A stretch of DNA of 25,812 bases from CAYSLA01 sp964431685 (lineage in GTDB: Bacteria; Armatimonadota; UBA5829), in the NCBI GenBank assembly GCA_964431685.1, contig CAYSLA010000037.1, positions 1-25,812 of the forward strand, in the 5' to 3' direction. Below, piece after piece: positions 1 to 8,431 of this stretch (position 1 is the stretch's first letter; every line of letters starts with the position of its first letter). Both the position numbers and the translations under genes were made by a program. Under the pieces are notes generated by a model. It searched no databases. It was not told where the DNA came from and saw nothing but the letters and a program-made list of their open reading frames with translations.

Positions 1-2
1 CC

Positions 3-2069
3 GGCGATCCCGGGGACGGCTCGCGCCGGGAACTGGGAGTCCAATACGAGGACCCCTGCGGCACGGGCGCGAGTGAGGGCGCGATGACCTTTGGCGAGTG
101 GACGGACCGCATCGTCTCGTACATGCGCCACAGCGGACAGAAGCTGCTTGGCTACCCCATCTGCTGGTATCACGGTCCTCAGTATCCCTCCGATCGGGAA
201 CCCGCCGACGCTTTTGCGGTGGTGGTCGGACGGGACCGGCGACAGTACACCGCATGGACAATGCATCCGCCGGAATGGGTCACGCCGCTGCTGGATCGCT
301 TTGCGCGCGAGGGGCTCGAGTTCCAGGCGGTTCTCACCCTGCTCCGGCTGGGCAGCCTGATGGAGAAGATGAACGTTGACCTCGAGGCAATCAAGGCCGG
401 CGCCCCGACATTCAACAACATGCTCGCAAACGACCACGTCCAGGCGTCGACAATGGACTGGACCGCAACCTACAACGTCCGCAACTACGAGAAGTTGCTG
501 GACTACCACGAGCAGGGCAAGGATCAGGCCGACTTTCCGTGGGCCTATGGTGAGAAACGCGGGCCCTACCATGCCGGGCCGATGTTCAATCCGCTGCACC
601 CGGTTGTCGAGGAAGCCATCGTCGGGTTCGTTCGCGAAATCGCGGAGCGCTACGGCAAGCATCCAGCTTTCAAGGGCATTGCCTTTACCATGTGGGCGCC
701 GACGCTTATCTGGTTCGGTTCGATTCACAGCGGCTACGACGACTACACCACAGGGCTGTTCGAGCAGGAGACGGGGATTCATGTGCCGGTCGAAAAGAAT
801 GCGCCTGACAGGTTCTCCAAGCGCTATGAGTTCCTGACCTTTGCATGCCGCGACGCTTAGGTGGACTGGCGCTGCCGCAAGGTCGCGCAGCTAATCCGCA
901 AGATCCGAGACACGATGCGCTCCGTCCGTCCTGATTTACGGGTCACGCTGAACATGTGGAGCGAGCCGTTTGTGCCGAACATTCTTGGCAGCGGCGAGGT
1001 GCGCCACCAGATCTATGCCAGGCCATCCACGGCCGAGCTATACCGGCAGGCGGGCATCGACGTCAGTCTCTACGGAGACGAGCCGGGGATCGAGCTGGAC
1101 CTCCAATTCGACGGCGGCAACCGCGATCGCTCGGGTTGGATTACTGATGCACCCGACTTGCCAATCGAGAAGTTCACGATGTTCCGCGACCATGATTTCC
1201 TTGACGCCCAATCGCTGGCGTCGTTTGCTGAGCTGAGCGCCTCCGGCGCCTACATTTTCAACGCCTGGCACGAGGCATGGGGCGAGCACAAGTGGTTCCG
1301 GTGCGACCCGGACGACGCCCAGGCCAGGGAACTTGCGTTCGTCTTCGACAAGCCCGCGGAAGGGATTTTCAGGATCAACTCGATCTATCCCGAAGACGGG
1401 TTCTGGTGGGACTCGCAATTGCGCATTACTCCGGCGTTTCCAGCCGGTCCGCATTTCATGGAGTACTACGCCCATGCCATCGCTGAGCTTGACGCCTTGC
1501 GCATCACCCGTGGCGGCCTGTTTATGGAGAAAGCGCACACCGAGGAGATCGCGAAGTTTGCGGCGGCCTATCGCGCACTACCGAAAGTGAAGTTCGAAAC
1601 GGTCGGCGAGAAGACGGACCCGGTGGCGGTCCGGTCCGTGATAGCTGACGCACGAAGGTATTTCTACGTGGTCAACCGCGACTACTACCCCGTGGAGGTG
1701 GACATCTCTTTCGATCACTCCGCCGGGACGGTGACGGATCTGGCCACGGACAAGGAGCAAAAGGTTGGCAAGACGTGGAGCGTGGTCCTTGGGCCGTATG
1801 AGCTTCGCTCGTTCGCCGCGCCGGTAGATGTGCGGCTGACCGGGTTCGAGGCGACCGCGCCGGCCCAGATCACGGACGCGCTCAACCGTGAGGCCGAGTC
1901 CGCGCTCGAGGCGATGGCCAGGGTCCAGGCCGAAGGCCGGTTTATTGCCGGTATGGATCGGATGGAAACGCGGATTCGAACCGCGATGACCGATGGCCGG
2001 CTGGCGTTTCTGCGGCGCGCGCTGACGGGTTATGTTGTGAGAAAGAGCCGCCAGATCGCGGGGCACTGA
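3..2069 (+). pseudogene. Glycoside-hydrolase-like TIM-barrel protein, 5'-truncated, with an in-frame TAG
   Basis: One reading frame runs from the window edge to a TGA at 2067-2069 and is broken only by TAG at 858-860. Codons 3-83 already read like protein, so the true start lies outside the window; the ATG at 84 and GTG at 861 are probably not native starts. Aromatic-rich stretches such as GYPICWYHGPQYPS, FTMWAPTLIWFGS and TLNMWSEPF, followed by a terminal region with FYVVNRDYYPVEV and LGPYELRSF, resemble large uncharacterised glycoside-hydrolase-like proteins: a TIM barrel followed by a beta-sandwich. No GH family or catalytic pair is assigned. Text around the stop (CRDA-stop-VDWRCRKV) suits a lost Trp, one G-to-A change from TGG. 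The gene is probably a pseudogene or carries a consensus error. It is not obviously linked to the downstream carotenoid genes. Confidence 0.6.
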
Positions 2070-2130
2070 TTGTTACCACAAACCATCAGGACTACTTTCG
2101 CGGCGGTGTCAGCACTGTTGGGCACGCGAC

Positions 2131-2149
2131 GATGTCGTGCTGATATCCC
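2131..2149 (+). repeat. 19-bp motif, copy 1 (upstream of the crt operon)
   Basis: The 19-mer GATGTCGTGCTGATATCCC occurs here and again, identically and in the same orientation, at 6908-6926. The left flank supplies GCACG (2122-2126), which pairs with CGTGC at 2136-2140, and an inner CGAC/GTCG pair surrounds GAT. The motif therefore sits at the right side of an imperfect palindrome. It ends 22 bp before a candidate -35 box. It could be an operator or a small intergenic repeat. Confidence 0.6.
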
Positions 2150-2171
2150 GCCTCCAATGCGTGCTCACGAC

Positions 2172-2201
2172 TTGACTGCGGAGGCAGGGATGGTGTAACT
2201 T
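2172..2201 (+). promoter_or_regulatory. Candidate sigma70-type promoter of the carotenoid operon
   Basis: TTGACT at 2172-2177 is a good -35 box. After an 18-bp spacer TAACTT (2196-2201) is a weak -10 box with 3 of 6 consensus bases. The predicted transcript would have a leader of about 105 nt before the TTG start at 2313, containing a short hairpin (TCTGGA/TCCAGA). The -35 is convincing and the -10 is not, so the assignment is tentative. Confidence 0.4.
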
Positions 2202-2312
2202 AGAGTCACCATACCTGCTTGTGTGCTCTGGGTATCGGACTTTCTGGAACTCCAGACGGTAAGGCTGTTGGTTCATGGTTGTGTGATGTCGGGTGCGTAA
2301 GGAACGGTAGTA

Positions 2313-3809
2313 TTGCACGAGACTCCACGAGTAGTCATTATTGGCGCGGGATTTGGCGGGCTGTCATTGGCGGCTCTGTTGGCCAAAGACGGATACGCCG
2401 TGCAAGTGCTCGAAAAGAATGATGACGTTGGGGGCCGTGCAATGGTCTACAGCGATCAAGGGCACACTTTCGATATGGGGCCGTCCTGGTACCTGATGCC
2501 TGACGTATTCGAGACGTTTTTCCAGAGGCTTGGCGTCGACAGTGATTCTCTGTTTTCTCTGGTGCGTCTCGATCCATCCTATCGCATCTTCTTCGGGCCT
2601 GGGGACTACCTCGACATCTCGGCCGACCTCGAAGCCAACATTGACCTCTTTGAGCGTGTGGAGGCCGGTGCTGGGGAGCAACTGCGCTCCTATCTGTCCA
2701 AAGCGGCGTATGAGTACGATGTCGCGGTCAACGAGTTCCTCTACCGCAACTACCTGACGGTCTTTGATTTCTTCAACAAACGGACGATGACCGAAGGCCG
2801 GAAGCTTCACGTCTTCGAGAACCTCGCACGATACACAAAGCGCTACTTCGCCAGTGAACGTTTGCGCAAGGTACTGTCATACAGCATGGTATTTCTTGGA
2901 GGATCGCCCTCCAATACGCCAGCGCTGTACTCGATACTCTCCCACGTCGATTTCAACCTGGGTGTCTGGTACCCAATGGGTGGAATGGGCGTAGTGGTGC
3001 AGGCGCTGCGGAAAATCGCGGAGGACAACGGAGCGCAGGTGCTCACGGGACAGGAAGTAACTGCCATCTCTGTGCAGGGGGGCAAGGCCGTTGGCGTTTA
3101 CGCTGGCGAGGAGTTCTTTCCGGCGGACGTTGTAGTTGCCAACGCTGACTATCCGCACGTCGAGCTGTCGCTGCTTCCGCGCCACAGCCGCAGCTACAGC
3201 GAACGCTACTGGCGCACGCGCACGCTCGCGCCGTCTGCGTTTATGCTCTACTTGGGTTTCAATCGTCGCCTGCCTGGTCTCGAACACCATTCGTTGTCTT
3301 TCGAATACGACTGGGAGGAGCACTTCAACAGCATCTTTGCCAAACCAAACTGGCCGAGCCGCCCTTCATATTATCTTGCTTGTCCATCAAAGACTGACCC
3401 TTCAGTCGCGCCGCCCGGTGGCGAGACTGTTGTGATGCTGGTGCCGGTGGCCTCTGGGCTGGAGGATTCTGACGAGGTGCGCGAGCGGTTCACTGAGCAG
3501 ATGCTCGACTATCTGGAGCACCTGGTTGGTGAGGAGTTACGCAGCAGCATAACCGTATGCACTCCGTTCAGCCAGCGGGATTTCCGCGCTACGTTCAATG
3601 CCTACCAGGGCACGGCCCTGGGTCTGAGCCACACCCTGATGCAAACGGCTGTCTTTCGTCCCCGGCATCGAAGCCGCCGCGTGAGCAACCTGTTCTATTC
3701 CGGCCAGTACACACACCCTGGCATCGGTATGCCGATGACCTTGATTGCCTCGACACTGGTGCATGAAATGATCTGCAAGGAGTCTGCTTGTGGATGTGAA
3801 AAGAGCTAA
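2313..3809 (+). CDS. crtI: CrtI-type carotenoid (phytoene) desaturase
   Basis: FAD-dependent amine-oxidase-fold enzyme that introduces double bonds into phytoene or a related carotenoid at the membrane. The N-terminus carries the dinucleotide-binding loop GAGFGG (residues 11-16), the acidic E34 that binds the ribose, and GGRA at 40-43. Near the C-terminus is the family's flavin motif YSGQYTHPGIGMPMT (from about 462). At 498 aa it has the usual CrtI length. The start is TTG at 2313, preceded by AAGGAA at 2299-2304; no better start places the FAD loop at the N-terminus. It is the first gene of the operon and overlaps crtB by 20 bp. Sequence alone cannot separate CrtI from the related CrtD 3,4-desaturase or a saturase; the neighbouring crtB and elongase-like gene leave both open. 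Confidence 0.9.
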   Translation: MHETPRVVIIGAGFGGLSLAALLAKDGYAVQVLEKNDDVGGRAMVYSDQGHTFDMGPSWYLMPDVFETFFQRLGVDSDSLFSLVRLDPSYRIFFGPGDYLDISADLEANIDLFERVEAGAGEQLRSYLSKAAYEYDVAVNEFLYRNYLTVFDFFNKRTMTEGRKLHVFENLARYTKRYFASERLRKVLSYSMVFLGGSPSNTPALYSILSHVDFNLGVWYPMGGMGVVVQALRKIAEDNGAQVLTGQEVTAISVQGGKAVGVYAGEEFFPADVVVANADYPHVELSLLPRHSRSYSERYWRTRTLAPSAFMLYLGFNRRLPGLEHHSLSFEYDWEEHFNSIFAKPNWPSRPSYYLACPSKTDPSVAPPGGETVVMLVPVASGLEDSDEVRERFTEQMLDYLEHLVGEELRSSITVCTPFSQRDFRATFNAYQGTALGLSHTLMQTAVFRPRHRSRRVSNLFYSGQYTHPGIGMPMTLIASTLVHEMICKESACGCEKS

Positions 3810-4629
3810 CACCATCTTTCGGCGGGGATCCACGACATTCTTTACCTGCAGTTTGTTCTTCCCGCCGTCAGTGCGTGACAAAGTCACGATTCTCTACGCT
3901 TTCGTTCGTACAGCGGATGATTTCGTCGACGCTATTCCGCAGGACGCAGATGGATTTCACGCGTTTTGTGACCGATACAAGGCGGCGCTGAATGGTGGGC
4001 GAGCAGACGATCCCATTGTTGAGCGGTTTTGCAGTCTGGCCCGGGAGTGCGACTTCCCGTCTGAGTGGGTTGATGCGTTTCTTGGCACGATGGAGCGGGA
4101 CTTGTGGAAACGCATTTACAACAGTATTGACGAGACCCTGGACTACATGTACGGTTCCGCTGAGGTGGTGGGTCTTATGTTGGCGCGAATAATGAGGTTG
4201 CCCGACGACGCTTTGCCGTATGCGCGATTGTTGGGTCGCAGCCTGCAGTTTGTGAACTTCATCAGGGACATACCGGAAGACTTGGACATGGGTCGTTGTT
4301 ATCTGCCTGCCGATGAGATCCGAGACGCGGGGTTGACCGGGCTTTCCTTTGATGAGGCCCGCGCACACCCTGAGGCCTTTGCAGCCTTCATTCGCCAACA
4401 GATCACACGCTATCGACAGTGGCGGGAGGCCGCCGCTTGCGGTTTTGAGTTAATTCCACGCCAAACACGCGTGGCCGTCCGCACGGCTGCGGACATGTAC
4501 GATTTCACCGCATCAGTCATATATGCGGACCCGTTCGTAGTGTTTGAGCGCAAGGTCAAGCCGCGACGTGCGCAGATGATGCTGGCTGCATTGGCCAATC
4601 TCTTTAGGGTGGAGCACATAGCACGCTGA
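3790..4629 (+). CDS. crtB: Phytoene synthase (squalene/phytoene synthase family)
   Basis: Condenses two geranylgeranyl diphosphates to phytoene, the first committed step to carotenoids. Both Asp-rich, Mg-binding motifs are present: DDFVD at residues 43-47 and D160-I-P-E-D164 within NFIRDIPEDLDMGRCYLP. The 279 aa length fits the bacterial family. The start is GTG at 3790, inside the end of crtI, with AAGGAG at 3778-3783 placed 6 nt upstream. Translational coupling to crtI is likely. The stop at 4629 is followed after 2 nt by the prenyltransferase start. Squalene synthase is the main alternative, but the adjacent desaturase and elongase-like gene favour phytoene. Confidence 0.9.
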   Translation: MDVKRANTIFRRGSTTFFTCSLFFPPSVRDKVTILYAFVRTADDFVDAIPQDADGFHAFCDRYKAALNGGRADDPIVERFCSLARECDFPSEWVDAFLGTMERDLWKRIYNSIDETLDYMYGSAEVVGLMLARIMRLPDDALPYARLLGRSLQFVNFIRDIPEDLDMGRCYLPADEIRDAGLTGLSFDEARAHPEAFAAFIRQQITRYRQWREAAACGFELIPRQTRVAVRTAADMYDFTASVIYADPFVVFERKVKPRRAQMMLAALANLFRVEHIAR

Positions 4630-4631
4630 TT

Positions 4632-5480
4632 TTGGAGACGTTTCGATATCTTGTTGCTGTCACGCGCCCGCGCTTCTGGCTCTACCTGGCCGGGCCGTAT
4701 CTGCTCGGATACACGGGCGCCGCGATGGCAGCCGGGCACCAATTGACTCCGGAGTTCTGGGTCTATCTGGCGTTCTTCCTGTTGCCCGCCAACCTGCTTC
4801 TTTACGGGATAAATGACCTCTGCGATGTTGGCACTGATCAACTGAACCCGAAGAAAGGTACCGTGGAAGCTCGTTTGGATGGGCGTGAACGGCTGTTGTT
4901 GCGCACTGTATTGGCGTGCTTGCCTGTCTGTCTTGCGGCAGTTGTCTTGCTGCCGACTTGGCCGGCGCGTGCGGCACTCATGCTTTTTCTGGCACTGTCG
5001 GCTGCTTACAGTCTGCCGCCCGTTCGTTTCAAAGCGCGTCCTTTTTTCGACATGGCCTCGAATGTGCTATATGCCCTGCCTGGTTACGTGGGCTATACGC
5101 AGGCGGGTGGAGACGGGATGAACCTACACGTGTTGGGGTTTGCCTGGTGTTGGACAGCGGCAATGCATCTGTTCTCGGCCATCCCGGATATCGTAAGTGA
5201 CCGCCGGGCGGCAGTAGCCACAACTGCCACTGTGCTGGGCGCATCGGCAAGCCTGATGGTCTGCGCACTGGTCTGGGCCGCAGGCGCAGGACTGCTGATC
5301 GCTGGCGGTGTTCTGTGGCCGTGGAATCTGCTGACACTGGTCTATCCGGCAATCCCGCTGGTCCTCCTAATGTCGCTCCCGTCCCACAGCGGCATCGTAA
5401 CCCGGGCGTACTGGGCATTTCCGATTCTTAACGGCGTGCTGGGCATGCTGGCCTTCTTTGTGATTGCGCTCAACCTATGA
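4632..5480 (+). CDS. UbiA-family prenyltransferase, probable lycopene elongase
   Basis: Integral-membrane UbiA-superfamily enzyme of 282 aa with about eight hydrophobic segments. The first prenyl-diphosphate motif is NDLCDVGTD (residues 61-69) and the second is D186-I-V-S-D190. The N-terminal RPRFWLYLAGP and the stretch LLYGINDLCD followed by NPKKG match, from memory, the haloarchaeal and actinobacterial lycopene elongases (LyeJ/CrtEb), which add DMAPP-derived C5 units to the ends of lycopene to give C45/C50 carotenoids. Its position between crtB and an IDI fusion supports this. The start is TTG at 4632, 2 nt after crtB; the stop overlaps the next ATG in ATGA. A different acceptor, such as a chlorophyll or quinone head group, is possible but less consistent with the operon. 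Confidence 0.75.
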   Translation: METFRYLVAVTRPRFWLYLAGPYLLGYTGAAMAAGHQLTPEFWVYLAFFLLPANLLLYGINDLCDVGTDQLNPKKGTVEARLDGRERLLLRTVLACLPVCLAAVVLLPTWPARAALMLFLALSAAYSLPPVRFKARPFFDMASNVLYALPGYVGYTQAGGDGMNLHVLGFAWCWTAAMHLFSAIPDIVSDRRAAVATTATVLGASASLMVCALVWAAGAGLLIAGGVLWPWNLLTLVYPAIPLVLLMSLPSHSGIVTRAYWAFPILNGVLGMLAFFVIALNL

Positions 5481-6855
5481 ATAGCATAAGCATAGTAATA
5501 CCGACGCTAAACGAACGGGCGAACATCGGCCTGCTCTTACAGGATATGCACGCACAGACGATGCCGCCCGATGAGATCATAGTTGTGGATGGCGAGTCCG
5601 ATGACGGCACTCCGGAAATTGCGGCCAGCGTGCCTGGTGTGCGTGTGATTCGTAGCAACCGCTCTGTAGCCAGGCAGCGGCAGCGCGGGCTGGAGGAAGC
5701 GACAGGCGAGATCGTCGTCTTCTTTGATGCGGACGTTCGCGTGCCGGAGACATTTCTTGCTCGTGCCGTGCAAGCGATGCGAAGGCGTAGGTTAATGATG
5801 GCTTGTCCACTCTTCTGGCCGCATCNNNNNNNNNNNNNNNNNNNNNNNNNNNNNNNNNNNNNNNNNNNNNNNNNNNNNNNNNNNNNNNNNNNNNNNNNNN
5901 NNNNNNNNNNNNNNNNNNNNNNNNNCAAGCGATGCGAAGGCGTAGGTTAATGATGGCTTGTCCACTCTTCTGGCCGCATCACTCCACGACGATTGTAGAA
6001 CTCATCTTCGCTTTCTTCGACGCTCTATTCGTGCTGCTGCAGAGTGTGTTGCCATCCGGAGCGGGCATGGGGATACTTGTTCAGCGCGAGTTTGCCCTTC
6101 GCGCAGGCGGGTTTCGCGAGACGTGCCGTTATGAAGACATGGAGTTCATCCGTCGCCTCGGGCGCCGCGGGCGATTTGGAATACTTCTGGTGCCGCTCCT
6201 AGTCTCTGACCGGCGATTCCGAACGGAGGGGGTGTGGCGAGTCCTGGCGAAGTACCTGTTGCTGTCAGTGCTGTTCACCTTTGGCCTGTTCAGACTCGCC
6301 AACCGAGTTGGCTATCGATTTGGGCACCACGATTCCGGAGACGGCGAGAGTGTCGTTTTGGTGGACGATGACGACAATGAGATTGGCGTGGCTCCGAAAT
6401 CGACCGTCCACACCGATTCTACACCGCTGCATCGTGCGTTCTCAGTCTTTCTCTTCAACCCGCGCGGTGAGCTACTTCTGCAGAGGCGCGCTTTGACGAA
6501 GAAAACCTGGCCGGGCGTGTGGTCGAATAGTTGCTGCGGTCATCCGAGGCCGGGTGAAGCCTATATCGAAGCGGCGCGGCGGAGGCTGGCGGAGGAACTG
6601 GGTATCACGGACGTGGAACTCAAACCTGGAATTCCGAGTTTCCGCTATCGTGCCGAATTGGATGGAGTAGTCGAAAACGAGATATGCCCGGTGTTTCTGG
6701 GGTACTCGTCGCAAGAACCGATTCCCAACTCGCAGGAAGTCGCGGAGGTTTCCTGGATAGACTGGGAAGAGTTCATTGCCCGCATCAAAGCCGACCCGTC
6801 GTCCATATCTCCATGGTGCTATGAAGAAGCCCTGGAGTTGGCTGGAAGCATCTAA
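5477..6855 (+). CDS. idi: Fusion: family 2 glycosyltransferase + type I isopentenyl-diphosphate isomerase
   Basis: After the false gap is collapsed (155 bp removed) this is one 407-aa frame. Residues 1 to about 240 are a GT2 (GT-A fold) glycosyltransferase: IVIPTLNE near the N-terminus, VVDGESDDGT, the DAD metal site at 84-86, a later YEDMEF, and hydrophobic segments including LLLSVLFTFGLF that suggest membrane association. Residues 241 to 407 are IDI, which interconverts IPP and DMAPP: metal-binding histidines in VHTDSTPLH, the active-site Cys in SCCGHPRPGE, Nudix-like helix EAARRRLAEELG, and the catalytic Glu in ENEICPVF. The ATG at 5477 overlaps the UbiA stop. The GT/IDI junction lies in unbroken sequence (5926-6855) with no stop and no internal ATG. 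In-frame TTG at 6358 and GTG at 6361 could start a separate IDI but lack a well-placed ribosome site. IDI would supply the elongase's DMAPP; the GT may glycosylate the carotenoid. Confidence 0.85.
5771..5980. other. False scaffold gap flanked by identical 55-bp contig ends
   Basis: 100 N at 5826-5925. Positions 5771-5825 and 5926-5980 are identical over all 55 bases, and both are read in the same codon phase as QAMRRRRLMMACPLFWPH. The two contigs overlap by 55 bp, consistent with an assembler k-mer, so nothing is missing. It is not a biological tandem repeat. Confidence 0.92.
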
Positions 6856-6907
6856 CGGGCTGCAAATGCGCCTCTGCGTTGATCTGCCAGCAGCAATTCT
6901 GCACGAT

Positions 6908-6926
6908 GATGTCGTGCTGATATCCC
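6908..6926 (+). repeat. 19-bp motif, copy 2 (upstream of secD)
   Basis: Identical to 2131-2149 (GATGTCGTGCTGATATCCC). Here the left flank makes a clean inverted repeat, GCACGA (6901-6906) and TCGTGC (6912-6917) around 5 bp. The motif ends 20 bp before the -35 box of the secD promoter. It could be an operator, or part of the 3' end of the carotenoid transcript. Confidence 0.65.
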
Positions 6927-6946
6927 TCCGCCGAAGCCCAACTCTG

Positions 6947-6975
6947 TTGACAGTGCCGCTCTCTGCCGATATAAT
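6947..6975 (+). promoter_or_regulatory. Consensus sigma70 promoter of secD-secF
   Basis: TTGACA (6947-6952), a 17-bp spacer, and TATAAT (6970-6975): a perfect match to the housekeeping consensus. Transcription should start near 6982, giving a leader of about 80 nt to the secD start. This makes secD the head of a new transcription unit after the carotenoid operon. Confidence 0.88.
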
Positions 6976-7063
6976 AGCAGACAGTACGAGTTCAGACTAG
7001 AGCTTAGGCTGGTGGCTTGCACGGCGCGAGAACTGCCGGCCTATATATGTGCGGGAGGGTCAA

Positions 7064-8331
7064 TTGTCAAGGTACCATTGGTATTTCATCGGTGTGATTG
7101 TTCTGGCCATACTTGCCGGACTGGTTCTTCTTAATATACCCCTAGTAAAGGGTTTGGACATCGATGGCGGTATTCGCGTCGTCATGGAGACTGATCCTCA
7201 GCGTCCTGAAGACTGGCCCACAGACCCCGAAGAGCAACGCAATAAGATGCAGGCGATACGCAAGACGATAGAGAACCGTGTCGCAGGTATGCAGGGTGTG
7301 TCCGAGCCGCGCGTATATCCTCAGGGTACCAATCGCATCGTTGTTGAGCTACCCGGCGTCAAGGACCCGAAGGCAGCTCTGGACACCATAAAAGATACGG
7401 CTGCTCTCGAGTTCTACTACCTCAGAGACGTCCAGAACAGCAACAACCCTCTGGGGCAGTGGAGGATGGAAGCGCCTGTCGGTGAAGGCGGATCATACAT
7501 CTTCACGGGACCTCGCGGTGAAACCATAGACAGCGAAAAGGACAAGCAGGCTGTCATGGAGAAGGTTGTCAACACCGCGAAGAACCCACCCATCCTGAGC
7601 GGTAAGGACCTTCTTCCTACGGCTCAGGCGAACATCAACTCGCGCAACCAGATTGTCATCAACATAGAGTTCAATCGCGACGGTCGCCGACTGTTCGCCG
7701 ACTTTACGCGCAAACACGTAAACGACTATCTGGCGGTGTTCTTCGATCAGAAGCTGCTAACCGCTCCTTCCATCACTGAGGCGATTCCCAGCGGCAAGGC
7801 TGAAATCACCGGGTTCCGCAGTCTTCCGGAAGCAAAGAAGATATCGGAATACCTGAACTCCGGTGCTCTCCCGATTCCGCTAGAGGTTTTGAACTATGAG
7901 TCGGTGGAGCCAACCATCGGCCAGGACACCGTTCAGCGAGTTCTGGTGGCGGGCCTGACTGGCCTGTTCCTCGTGATGGTGTTCATGTTGATCTACTATC
8001 GGCTGCCGGGCATGATAGCTAATATCGCTTTGTGTCTGTACGCTCTGTTTGTGCTCGGTGTCTTTGCGCTTATGGGCGCGACAATCTCCCTTGCGGGGTT
8101 GGCCGCTTTGATCATATCAATTGGTATGGCGGTCGACGCCAATATCCTCATCTTTGAGAGGCTCAAGGAGGAGCTCAAAGGCGGCAAGACTCTGCGGGCG
8201 GCGATTGATGCCGGTTTCAATCGCGCCTTCACCGCGATTTTTGACTCAAACATGTGTACTGCCATCACCTGCGCAATTCTGATGGCCTATGGCACTCCCA
8301 AGGTTCAGGGGTTCGCTATGACCCTGCTCAT
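7064..8331 (+). CDS. secD: Protein translocase subunit SecD, 3' end lost in the gap
   Basis: RND-like accessory subunit of the Sec translocon that uses the proton gradient to help pull secreted proteins across the membrane. Visible are an N-terminal membrane helix (about residues 6-25), the conserved GLDIDGG (30-36), a large periplasmic region, and later helices including IGMAVDANILIFERLKEEL (from about 353), the SecD signature. I prefer TTG at 7064 because GGGAGGG (7053-7059) lies just upstream; GTG at 7049 is also in frame but has no such site. The frame runs into the N gap, so the last helices of SecD are missing. It may be a separate gene or the first half of a SecDF fusion; the gap hides the answer. 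Confidence 0.92.
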
Positions 8332-8431
8332 NNNNNNNNNNNNNNNNNNNNNNNNNNNNNNNNNNNNNNNNNNNNNNNNNNNNNNNNNNNNNNNNNNNNN
8401 NNNNNNNNNNNNNNNNNNNNNNNNNNNNNNN
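8332..8431. other. Scaffold gap between secD and secF
   Basis: 100 N with no shared sequence at the edges. Against the SecD and SecF families, the end of SecD and the first helix plus the conserved N-terminal GIDF-type motif of SecF are absent. That is probably several hundred bases, so 100 N understates the gap. Confidence 0.9.

Noticed and set aside
858..863. Pyrrolysine or amber recoding in the glycoside-hydrolase-like gene
   Set aside because: TAG ends nusA, ylxR, infB, panD and metV in this window, the protein is not a methylamine methyltransferase, and a simple Trp-to-stop change explains the site.
1038..1538. Long minus-strand open frame
   Set aside because: It lies wholly opposite the glycoside-hydrolase-like gene and has no ribosome site or recognisable motif; such frames are usual opposite GC-rich genes.
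5771..5980. A real 55-bp direct repeat
   Set aside because: The copies sit exactly at the two gap edges, in the same codon phase, and joining them gives a normal GT2 sequence; this is a contig overlap.
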